From Megaustenia siamemsis (lineage: Eukaryota > Mollusca > Gastropoda > Stylommatophora > Ariophantidae): 64,000 nucleotides of DNA. Positions 53,690-64,000 of the stretch are shown piece after piece. Position numbers and translations under genes: made by a program. The first letter of the stretch is position 1; every line of letters begins with the position of its first letter. Under the pieces are notes generated by a model. It was not told the origin of the DNA, ran no database searches, and saw only the letters and a program-made list of their open reading frames with translations. The stretch covers positions 69,173,087 to 69,237,086 of the forward strand of contig JAVIAB010000073.1 in the NCBI GenBank assembly GCA_032433765.1, in the 5' to 3' direction.

Positions 53690-54050
53690 AAAAAAACCGA
53701 ATAAAATAACGTTTTTCGGCCATGTAATTAGAATGAATATTAAGTAACTCGACGGAGCAGCGATAGCTCAGTGGTTAGTGAACTTGACTACAAAGGACAA
53801 GAGGTAGGGTTCGATCCCAACCGACGGCTTCCGGTTTCACCCAGCCTTAAATGGGTACCGGATTTTTTTCTGGGAAAGTAAAGCGGCACGGGCATAATAC
53901 AGACCACATTGCCCCAAAAATCATGTGCTGAAGGTCTGCAAAATTTATGGACACTAACACCATATTCCCTATACGCCACTGGGTGTGACGGGGGCTCTTT
54001 ACTTTACTTTTAAGTAACTCGATTATACACTGAAACTGTCGGCGTTTTGG
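53690..54050 (+). pseudogene. LINE scrap interrupted by a SINE
   Basis: NRIKITFFGHVIRMNIK (with an indel) leads into the target duplication; the sequence resumes after 54009. Too short to place in a family. Confidence 0.4.
53753..54009 (+). mobile_element. tRNA-derived SINE type 1, full-length with 13-bp target duplication
   Basis: TTAAGTAACTCGA at 53740-53752 and 54010-54022 is perfect, so this 257-bp copy defines the element: it starts CGGAGCAGCGATAGCTCAGT, has A box TAGCTCAGTGGTTAG, B box GGTTCGATCCC, and ends GGGGGCTCTTTACTTTACTT. Other copies: 37038, 38548, 43560, 50145. Confidence 0.95.
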
Positions 54051-54394
54051 TTTCATGTTACCACGAGTCATTAAAGAAATGCGACCTTCGTTCCTATCCA
54101 GCACACCTGTCTTCAGTGGCACATTTTTAGTAGTAAGGAGTTTATGATTTCTTTCATTATTTGTTCTTGTACATAGGAATGGTTCTGTATGAAACTAATG
54201 CTGGATTTAATTTTAACATCAATATTTAATTGAAGAAAGATGGAAGAATACAGAAAAAAAGTGAGAAACATCAATCAGTAATGATTATATAATCGTGTAT
54301 AGTTTTTGTTTTAGTAAAAAAAAAGGGCTTGTGAACTCTGTTTTTTCTTGTCATTGAGAAATCATTTGTGGTCCATGACTAGAGGCGTTGGATG

Positions 54395-55400
54395 TTATGT
54401 TTCCTCCATAGACCTCAATTTTGTGAGCTCTAACAATTCCACTGTTGATCTTTTCCCGTGCCACGTGCCACGCTGTTAAATCATCCAACATCTTTCTCCT
54501 CTATCTCCCTATATGTCTCTGGCCTTCTATTTTCCCGTTGTTACTAAGTATTCCAACCCACCTCTACCTCACACATTACCCACAAATCTGGACAGCCTTT
54601 TCTTAATTTGTTTTATAATCTTCCTCTATTCATTTCCCTTTTTTAGTACCTCCTCATTGGATTTGTGGGCTATCCACAAAACCTTTGTTATCCTTTTAAA
54701 AACTACATTTTAACTGATTCTATATGAAGTTTATTCATTATTTGTTATTGTCCATAATTCCCAACCCTAAAACAACATTGGTTGGGTATAGCACCGTAAG
54801 GTCATAATTTTCAACGAGAATAACTTGTTTAACGATTTTCTCATATCAATACAATACATAACAACTCGTGGCTGTTGCGATTCTAATTTTTATCGCAGCA
54901 AAACATCTTCTTATCTGATGTTGACACTGCTCCTACATATTCCAGTTAACTTATATATTGCGGTTTAACCACCAATACTCCGGTGTCCCTTTTCTCACTT
55001 TCTGCAATAAATGTATTCATCAATGATTGTCTATGAAGTTGTTAAATAAAGTCCTCCTGTCTGTAATTCCAAACATCTGTTCTGTGTCTAATGATGTTTT
55101 CTGTACGGCTAGAAGAGGTAAAGGACACATATCGTACGCCCCATTACTACGTTCTGGTGTTCTCTGAGTTTGTTATCTTTTTGACTGCCGCTGATTGTTC
55201 TCCTACATTTTCTTGATAATATTAATCTATTTCCCATAAACATCTATATTTTTAAACTATTTGTATTACGTTTTTGTGTGTTACTTTCTCAAACCCCGTA
55301 CTATAGTCATTAAACATTAATACATGTGCATTTTAACTTCAATAGAGCTCTTTCTATCAATGTTATTTTATATAAGGCGTTTGATGTTCCCTTTCTCCTC
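54395..55400 (-). pseudogene. LINE family G, RT to C-terminus, heavily decayed
   Basis: Minus strand: NDYSTGFEKVTHKNVIQIV (RT first motif, decayed), ESEKRDTGVLVVKPQYIS, VLWIAHKSNEEVLKKGNE, KIIKQIKKRLSRFVGNV, GGLEYLVTTGK. Order and words parallel family A but distinct. Confidence 0.7.
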
Positions 55401-55404
55401 TTAA

Positions 55405-56735
55405 AAAAAAAACCACATTGTTCATCAGAATTGTTATGTGTGATATTATTCCTGAACCTTCACTATTGTATATAGCGTATGTTAGTAACATGAAACATGA
55501 TCGTTTTGTGGCGCTCACATTCAACGGGTTCTTAGTAGGCAGGCAATGCATATGCATATGGATTTCAACAAGTCACGAGGGATATACAATTAAACCATTT
55601 CAAAAATATATAATTACAATGTGAATGCTGACACCGTTTGAAAAGACCCAAAAGCGGCCTGACAGATAAAAATGATCAGTGACTAATAGTTGACTAATTG
55701 TACCCAGGGTTTATTTATATTAACAGAGGTTTACTGGAACTTGTCATCCCATTCCATACAACGTGGACATTGTGATATACCTGATCTCTGAAGCTCTGGC
55801 ATACTTGCCATTTGTCAAGACAAGGAATAAACAAATTGTGTGTTAACTTCAACAAAGAATGATGTATGTAAAGATATAAAAACAACAAATAAAATAAAAG
55901 TTATTTATTTTTTATCCACAATTTATTGTTTACAACATGAGAAGACTTTTTTTTAAAAACAAATCTACAGCAAACTTCCAACAACACACATTTCAATCAA
56001 AATGTTTATGTACAAAAGTTTGCTGTATGTTAATGTAGAAATAATAGTGAACTACTACAAATGAATGGATATTGCAAGTGTACATAATGTGAAAACGATC
56101 TTTTTAAAATGCACAATACATACCATTAACCCTATCCCGTTAATCCTATCGTTGCATCAGTCAATCCAAATTATCTTCACATGTGACGCAACTATCAGTC
56201 AGAATATTATTTTTCTTGCGGCTAAATAAAGCAGACACCAATATTCAGAAATACCTGCTGTTCCCATTAACACATCTGGCAGTAATCACGATTGCTCATT
56301 CACGTATACCAAAGAACAAAAACATAGTACAAGATGCAAATAAAAAGTGGCCGTGACTGTTAAAACCTACTATCTTTGAGTGTTTTTGTATACCAGGCGC
56401 CAACGGATTGGATCGATTATTTTTTTGGTCATTTCAAGTAACAATACAATTAATGTCGGGATTAAATGACAGAATCAATTACGGTTTTGTATGACCATCA
56501 GTTGATTATTTTACATGATTTTTTTAAAAACCAGTAAAGGTCTTGAGCGGCTGAGACAGACTATAGATGCGAGTAAATTAAAAGTAGACAATGGAATCGT
56601 GCGAAAAGAAGATAGCAAGAGGCCAAGAATTTTGGACATAAACGACCATTGGAATCTCACCAAATCGTTTGGGCTGGGCCAATGAAGAGTATGGCTATAA
56701 GTGGCCACCAAGTTGTGATTTTTCACTGGAATTTT
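55405..56735. other. Unassigned AT-rich DNA
   Basis: No recognisable gene or family over 1.3 kb. Small open frames (55363 minus, 55418 plus) have no identifiable content. Confidence 0.45.
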
Positions 56736-56739
56736 CATT

Positions 56740-57358
56740 GACGAAGGAGAACATCGACACACTAGAGTGGTATCATCTGCCGTTCCTACAGGTCTTGTAC
56801 TTTGATTGACGAAGGAGAACATCGACACACTAGAGTGGTATCATCTGCCGTTCCTACAGGTCATGTACTTTGATTGAAGAAGGAGAACATCGACACACTA
56901 GAGTGGTATCACCTGCCGTTCCTACAGGTCTTTCTTGTACTTTGATTGACGAAGGAGAACATCGACACACTAGAGTGGTATCACCTGCCGTTCCTACAGG
57001 TCATGTACTTTGATTGACGAAGGAGAACATCGACACACTAGAGTGGTATCATCTGCCGTTCCTACAGGTCATGTACTTTGATTGACGAAGGAGAACATCG
57101 ACACACTAGAGTGGTATCACCTGCCGTTCCTACAGGTCTTGTACTTTGATTGACGAAGGAGAACATCGACACACTAGAGTGGTATCATCTGCCGTTCCTA
57201 CAGGTCATGTACTTTGATTGACGAAGGAGAACATCGACACACTAGAGTGGTATCATCTGCCGTTCCTACAGGTCATGTACTTTGATTGACGAAGGAGAAC
57301 ATCGACACACTAGAGTGGTATCATCTGCCGTTCCTACAGGTCTTGTACTTTGATTGGT
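56740..57358. repeat. 68-bp minisatellite, nine copies
   Basis: Unit GACGAAGGAGAACATCGACA-CACTAGAGTGGTATCATCTG-CCGTTCCTACAGGTCATGTA-CTTTGATT. Copies are almost identical (one has a 4-bp duplication at about 56930), so expansion or homogenisation is recent. Sequence context matches on neither side to a known family. Confidence 0.95.
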
Positions 57359-57399
57359 GCACACTTCAACATGATCTTGATCCTTCCAGCACCGTTAGA

Positions 57400-59330
57400 C
57401 GTCGCATACGACTTGTAGCGTTTTTCGCCATTTGGCGAGATGCTCGATATTATCGAATGAGTTTATGCCTGTCAACTTTGCTTCTCTTATAAGTGTTCTT
57501 TTCAGTGTCTCTCTTGGTCTTTTTGTTTTTCTGTATCCTGGTTTTTTCCTATAGAAAACCTGTTTTGGAATTCTGTTGTCTCTTCTCAGCCGACATATGT
57601 CCATCTTAGCTTCCTAATAGAGGAGATCGTTGTTCGCATGGCCATTTCTCTTATCTCTATATTAGTCTTGAATTCATTCCATTGTACATAGAGTAATTTT
57701 TGTGTGTAGCATTTTTGTTTTCAAAATTTAGTTTTCTCTCAATCTCTTTTCTTGTTTTCCAGCTTTCACATGTGTAGGTAAGTATGATAACACGTTTGAG
57801 TTGAATATTTTAAGTTTTATTTTCTTTGTATTTTTTATTTCCATATTTTGTCCAGGTTTTTAAAATTCGTTGCTGCTTTTGCTATTCTGCTTCTGATCTC
57901 TTTCTTTGTTCCACCTTCTTGATCTATATTACTACCAAGATATATATATATAGTGGTCTACTCTTTCCAGTGCCTGACGATTTAGATATATATTGTTCTC
58001 TGGAGTATTGTTATTTTTCATGAAATTTGTTATATCCTTGTTGATTTCAAATAATATTTTTTCCACCATGCATAAGGTATCTGTGATATCTTGCATCTTG
58101 TTGATATTGTCACTTAGGAGCACTGCTTGTTGATATTGTCACTTAGGAGCACTGCTTGTTGATATTGTCACTTAGGAGCACTGCTTGTTGATATTGTCAC
58201 TTAGGAGCACTGCATCTTCTGCAAAATCTTGATCTTCCAAGTAAATCTTGTCATGCCATTATTGCCTTCACAACATTTATACATTATGTAATCAATGGTA
58301 ATTCCAAATATCAATGATGAAAGTATACATCCCTGTTTGACTCCTGTTTCAATTCACCCCAATCACTCATTCCCTCCTCTGTGCGAACTGCACAAGTATA
58401 GCTTTTATTGATGTCTTTTATAATGTTGGTAATTGTTGGTGCTATTTCATAATGTTTCAAGATAATCCACAAGGACAATCTATGTATGCTGTTAAATGCT
58501 TTTTTAAAATGAATGAAATTGAAGATTAAGGGTTGTTGTTTTTCTGTATGTTCTAGTATTATCCCATGAGAGAATATTTGGTCAAGACAGCTTCCCATTT
58601 CTGAATCCTGTGTGTTCTTCACACATAATATTATCTACAGCATATTTTGTTCTGGTCAACATGATTCTACGGGCAGCAGATAAAAGCGTATTTTCTCTCC
58701 AGTTATATATCTTTAAGATTGCATTTTCTAGGTAGTTTGGTAATGATTCCTTTCTTCTAGTTTGTAGGAATTTTTTTCTTAATCCCAAATTTTATTAAAT
58801 AATATTCTTAGGTGGAACAAGATTTGATTATTAAATGTTTTCAGCGTCTCTGCGGTTATTTGATCTCCGCCAGAGACTTGCCATGTGTTTCACTGCTAAT
58901 TACTTTCTGTTGTAGTAATTTTCTTTTACATTGATGTATTGCAGGGTTGGTACATCCGTTTTAACCTGCATCAGATGACTGGGATGTGAGCGGTTAAGAA
59001 TATGCTGAAAGGTTCCGCCCATTTGGCTTGTTTGTTAGCACTAGCAGTTAATAATGTTACACCCATACTCAGAACAGGTCCACACCCATTCGGGGCAGAT
59101 TATTATCAGCTGCGACGTTCATTATAATTACCACTCCTGCATAACCTTTGTCATCCTCTGTAATTGAATAAATTATTGTCTTGTTGTTGACGGATTTCTT
59201 ATCTCTTCTTTTCATATAGTCTCGCTAATTCTTAATACATCAAGGTGGTGGCATTTCTCCATTTCGTTGACAACTTGCGCTAGTTAGATCGGAGAGCGCC
59301 ATTGTTCCAACATTCCAGTGACCTTTCTGG
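57400..59330 (-). pseudogene. LINE family F, APE endonuclease scrap, RT and C-terminus
   Basis: Minus strand: WNVGTMALSDLTS, EMEKCHHLDVLRISE and FIQLQRMTKV (start of the APE domain, about 59330-59100); then after a deletion ITAETLKTFNNQILFHLRIL, TGFRNGKLS, EHTEKQQPLIFNFIHFKKAF (RT), TCAVRTEEGMSDW, LLSDNINKMQDITDTLCMVE, ALERVDHYIYI, EFKTNIEIREMAMRT, RRDNRIPKQVFYRKKPGYRK, RPRETLKRTLIREAKLTGIN. Multiple frameshifts. Contains a tandem duplication at 58096. Confidence 0.85.
58096..58211. repeat. 29-bp tandem repeat, four copies, inside LINE F
   Basis: Unit GTTGATATTGTCACTTAGGA-GCACTGCTT repeated four times without change, within coding sequence of the LINE just after the YADD-type region. Confidence 0.95.
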
Positions 59331-59374
59331 CTGATGATAGTCGCTGTACTATTACATTCTTGAGCAGGTTTTTG

Positions 59375-62175
59375 GCAGGGCACATAACACTATAAGATTC
59401 TACAAAATCCATGTCTCATTATAACACTACAAGATTCTATAACAACTATGACACATTATAACACAACAAGATTCTACAACAACTATGACACATTATAACA
59501 CCACAAAATTCTACAACGCCCATGACACATTATAACACCACAAAAATCTACAACAACTATGACACATTATAACACCACAAGATTTTACAACGTCACTGAT
59601 GCGTTATAACACCACAAGACTCTACAACATCCATGTCTCATTATAACACCACAAGATTCTACAACAACAATGACGCATTATAAAACTACAAGATTCTACA
59701 ACATCCATGTCTCATTAACACACCACAAGATTCTACAACAACCATGACACATTTTAAAACTACAAGACTCTACAACATCCATGTGACATTATAACACCAC
59801 AAGATTCTTCAACGTCCATGACACGTTATAACAGCACGCGATTCTACAACATCCATGACACATTACAACACCACAAGATTCTACAACGTCCATGACACAT
59901 TATACCACCACAAGATTCTACAACAACCATGACACAATAAAAGACTACAAGATTCTACAACATTCATGACACATTATAACACTACAAAATTCTACAACAT
60001 TCATGACACATGAAAACACTACAAGATTCTACAACATCCATGACACATTACAACACCACAAGATTCTACAACATTCATGACACATTATAACACTACAAAA
60101 TTCTACAACATCCATAACACATTAAAACACTACAAGATTCTACAACATCCATGACACATTACAACACTACAAGATTCTACAACAACCATGACACATTATA
60201 CCACCACAAGATTCTACAACAACCATGACACATTATACCACTACAAGATTCTACAACATCCATGACACATTATACCACTACAAGATTCTACAACATCCAT
60301 GACACATTACAACACTACAAGATTCTACAACGTCCATGAGACATTATACCACTACAAGATTCTACAACAACCATGACACATTATACCACTACAAGATTCT
60401 ACAACATCCATGGCACATTACAACACTACAAGATTCTACAACATCCATGACACATTACAACACTACAAGATTCTACAACATCCATGACACATTATACCAC
60501 TACAAGATTCTACAACAACCATGACACATTATACCACTACAAGATTCTACAACATCCATGACACATTACAACACTACAAGATTCTGCAACGTCCATGACA
60601 CATTATACCACCACAAGATTCCACAACAACCATGACACAATAACACACTACAAGATTCTACAACCTTCATGACACATTATAACACTACAAGATTCTACAA
60701 CATTTATGACACATTATAACACTACAAGATTCTACAACATTCATGACACATTATAACACTACAAAATTCTACAACATTCATGACACATGAAAACACTACA
60801 AGATTATACAACATTCATGACACATTATAACACTACAAAATTCTACAACATTCATGACACATTAAAACACTACAAGATTCTACAACATTCATGACACATT
60901 AAAACACTACAAAATTCTACAACATTCATGACACATTAAAACACTACAAAATTCTACAACATTCATGACACATTAAAACACTACAAGATTCTACAACATT
61001 CATGACACATTATAACACTACAAGATTCTACAACATGCATGACGCATTAAAACACTACAAGATTCTACAACATTCATAACGCATTAAAACACTACAAGAT
61101 TCTACAACATTCATGACACATTAAAACACTACAAAATTCTACAACATTCATGACACATTAAAACACTACAAGATTCTGCAACATTCACGACTCATTATAA
61201 CACTACAAATATCTACAACATTCATGACACATTAAAACACTACAAGATTCTGCAACATTCATGACACATTATAACACTACAAAATTCTACAACATTCATG
61301 ACTCATTATAAAACTACACAATTCTACAAAATTCATGATGCATTAAAACACTACAAGATTCAATAACATCCATGTCTCATTATAACACTACAAGATTCTA
61401 CAACATCCATGTCTTATGATAACACTACAAGATTTTACAACATTCATGTCTCATTATAACACTACAAGATTCTACAAAATCCATGTCTCATTATAACACT
61501 ACAAGATTCAATAACATTCATGTCTCATTATAACACTACAAGATTCTACAAAATCCATGTCTCTTTATAACACTACAAGATTCAATAACATTCATGTCTC
61601 ATTATAACACTACAAGATTCTACAAAATCCATGTCTCATTATAACACTACAAGATTCAATAACATTCATGTCTCATTATAACACTACAAGATTCTACAAT
61701 ATTCATGTCACTTTATAACACTACAAGATTCAATAACATCCATGTCTCATGATAACACGACAAGATTCCACAGCAACCATGTCACATTATAGCACCATTA
61801 CAAGAATCTACAACATTCATGTCACATTAAAACACCATTACAAGATTCTACAACATTCATGTCACATTATAACACCATTACAAGATTCTACAACATTCAT
61901 ATCACATTATAACACCATTACAATATACTACAACATTCATGTCACATTATAACACCGTTACAAGATTCTACAACATTCATGTCACATTATAACACCATTA
62001 CAAGATTCTACAACATCCATGTTACATTATAACACCATTAAAAGATTCTACAACATTCATGTCACATTATAACACCATTACAAGATTCTGCAATATTCAT
62101 GTCACATTATAACACCATTACAAGATTCTACGACATTCATGTCACATTAAAACACCATTACACGATTCTACAACC
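59375..62175. repeat. 37/40-bp satellite, about 75 copies
   Basis: Unit CATGACACATTATAACACTA-CAAGATTCTACAACATC, 37 bp to about 61770, then a 40-bp form with CACCATTACAAG to the end. A zone at 61350-61740 alternates TCTACAAAATCCATGTCTC and TCAATAACATTCATGTCTC units, a 74-bp higher-order pattern. Frames across it are repeat translations. Confidence 0.95.
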
Positions 62176-62179
62176 ATTA

Positions 62180-62765
62180 AAACGTGTTTGAATTTCGGAG
62201 AATACATTACACTTTCAAATTAACCAAGCGTTAAAGAACGATTTTTTTTTTACAGTCCTTTTGTGGTTGCTATGTTTAATTTCTTAGCATTGTAAACATC
62301 TATTGTGTCGACATAACCATTAATTTGTGAATATGATAGTCAGTATAAACAAATATATATGGTAATATATTTGTCAATAAAAACTATATTGATAACCTAT
62401 GTGCTTAGAAAATGTATTTATAACAATGTGGGCTTAAAATATATAGATAATGTAAGTTTCGCAATGGCACAATCTTTCGTTTGTCTTTGATAGGAACGTT
62501 CTATAGCTGTGTTATTTATGAAATGTGAACTTTATTATTTTATAGCTGTCAACATATGTATAATTGTCATGAACCAAAATTAGCATGAAATTCATGAATC
62601 CATCGTTTTGAGCAATTCATCACTGTCGGTGCAAATTGATGAGATGGCAAAGGATGTTGAAAATCAGGTAGTCTCACAGTTTAGAGCTAAATGTTTCTGT
62701 GCACACCGTAAGCTGTGTTTTTCATTCAGATTGTTTTTTGATATTTCGATTGCTTACGCTGAATG
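62180..62765. other. Unassigned AT-rich DNA
   Basis: No gene or repeat family recognised. Confidence 0.45.
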
Positions 62766-62767
62766 AT

Positions 62768-62998
62768 GATATCGTATAACGAAGGACAGTTCGGCTACGA
62801 TCACTTTCGGTACGGCTACGCCTTATGTCTTTTGGTGTTTGCTGTTGCTGCTATGATGGGGTCTGCAGCTGCCTTTCTTTGTTTTGATCCTTCAATGAGA
62901 TGAGATGATAATTCGGATTTAACTGGCACGGGCGGTTGAGCAATTATGGATTTTAATTCGTTTGCAGTGATGTTGGGGCCTTCGACTAACTATAACTA
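62768..62998 (-). repeat. Repeat B, copy 5
   Basis: Plus strand: GATATCGTATAACGAAGGAC, GCCTTATGTCTTTTGG, GCTATGATGGGG, GGGCGGTTGAGCAATTATGG, GGGGCCTTCGACTAACTATA. A near full-length copy, useful as an empty-site comparison for FB1. Confidence 0.8.
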
Positions 62999-62999
62999 T

Positions 63000-63435
63000 A
63001 GATGGCTTATGCTAGGTGTGTGTACTGTGACAAATTTATATCAAATTGCTGTTTAAAATAGAGGCTAAAGGTGAAATAATTTTTAAGAAGTGAAGAGGCA
63101 CTTCAGTGAGAATTGCTCTCGTTTGGTGCTGATTCTATTGCTGGTAGGTACACATGATTTATTGCATACGTAATAAGTGTTGTAACAGATGTAAAGAAAT
63201 CACTAGAAGGACGCTTGGGTCAGTCTTTACAGATTGTAATAAAAGCAGTAATTTATAATTAATCGATTGCAATAAATAATCGCTTTATTGCAACAGCTTA
63301 GACTTCGGCATACGGTTATAGGTAAAGAAATGGAAGCAAAGAGTATATATGTCAAATGTGATATACTTTACATGCGTGATGATTGTGGAAAGTGCAATTT
63401 GTTAGTCAAACAATTACAGGGTAAGCATTGTGACC
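63000..63435. other. Unassigned AT-rich DNA
   Basis: No recognised feature, but it could be an upstream part of the hAT remnant that follows. Confidence 0.35.
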
Positions 63436-63439
63436 TTTG

Positions 63440-64000
63440 TTTTTTCAAAGAAGCATGACAGGGTTTCTTGGAAAAGTGAAGATGTATGTTATCACTCCGA
63501 GAATTCACCAAGATTTTCTATTTGGCAGCAATCAGTAGTGAATTGAAAGATGATGAAATGATGACATACATAGATCATTGAAAGCAGCTTTATGTTGATA
63601 TGGAAGTGCGTTTGTATGATTTGTTGGCATGGATATCCAGACCTGGCTAGTTGATCCACTTTCTGTGAATGCTGCTGACATCGATGTCCCTTTGCAAGAA
63701 GCGCTCATAGTCTCATAGGGCTGCACAGAGACATGGAATCTCAAGTAGCTTTCGGTAAAGAAAAACACGGTTTCTGGATAAAGAGAACAACTTAAACGTT
63801 TCAGTAGATTTAAGATAAAGCAACATTATTTGTTATGGGCCTCCCTCCTTAAATTAGTGAGATCAAACTTCAGTCACGGGAGGTTTTTGCTCATTCAAAC
63901 AAGAAATAGCCTTGGCATAATGGAGACATGTGATCTTCAGTTATTTCTCACAGTAATCGAACCAAACAAGCTTGTTTCTGGTCACCAAACACAAGAGTCA
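63440..64000 (+). pseudogene. hAT transposase C-terminus, ZBED/SCAND3-like, runs off the window
   Basis: In shifting frames: FVGMDIQTWLVDPLSVNAAD, IDVPLQEALIVS, FVREKHGFWIK-like text, LFVMGLPPLNLVRS, RNSLGIMETCDLQLFLTVIE, PN. This is the order of the hAT C-terminal dimerisation region (LExPxWLxxPFSVNAADIDxxLQExLI ... RNRLDxxxRGDLRLFLT). At least four frameshifts or stops. Opposite strand to the hAT at 1941-5420. Confidence 0.75.

Noticed and set aside
56511..56828. 105-codon minus-strand frame next to the 68-bp repeat
   Set aside because: Half of it lies in the minisatellite and the rest has no recognisable domain.

Overview
This window is eukaryotic, non-genic and repeat-dense. I find no host protein-coding gene, rRNA gene or functional tRNA gene that I can support. 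Broken non-LTR retrotransposons (LINEs) with APE-endonuclease, reverse-transcriptase and RNase H pieces, tRNA-headed SINEs, a hAT transposon with ZBED/SCAND3-like transposase remains, about 20 minisatellites and long trinucleotide arrays point to an invertebrate animal. The LINE and SINE styles are like those I know from molluscs and other lophotrochozoans; that placement is inference and low confidence.

Layout. 1-1.9 kb: LINE 3' end, SINE and degenerate repeats. 1.94-5.42 kb: a hAT transposon with matching ends and an 8-bp target duplication, carrying nested LINEs. 5.7-7.2 kb: two minisatellites. 7.7-13.5 kb: foldback element FB1, with about 450-bp terminal inverted repeats, a second palindrome inside it, a 32-bp satellite and a GA-rich module, inserted in a copy of a dispersed repeat (repeat B). 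14.2-20.5 kb: decayed LINEs on both strands and a (GATA)n tract. 20.98-30.14 kb: foldback element FB2, a 9.1-kb inverted repeat with arms over 4 kb, 15-bp perfect termini of the form AGT...ACT and a perfect 6-bp target duplication, the end structure known for Polinton/Maverick elements. 30.3-47 kb: LINE fragments, SINEs, repeat B copies and minisatellites. 48-51.4 kb: foldback element FB3 with about 1-kb arms, unrelated at its ends to FB1/FB2. 51.4-59.3 kb: nested LINEs, a SINE with a perfect 13-bp duplication, and a 68-bp minisatellite. 59.4-62.2 kb: a 37/40-bp satellite. 62.8-64 kb: repeat B and a hAT C-terminal pseudogene that runs to the window edge.

The main discovery candidate is the FB1/FB2 pair. 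Both begin AGTAGT, share a GA-rich module and its flank, share a subterminal motif, and contain no recognised replication or integration gene. They look like non-autonomous, hairpin-forming relatives of Polinton-type elements. Several insertion boundaries can be read to the base because of nested copies and target duplications, so a relative order of events can be inferred. LINE families are named locally: A1 (3' end ...GGTATGGCACATGATGATG), A2 (...GGTCCGGTACTTGATGATG), C, D (RNase H bearing), E, F and G.
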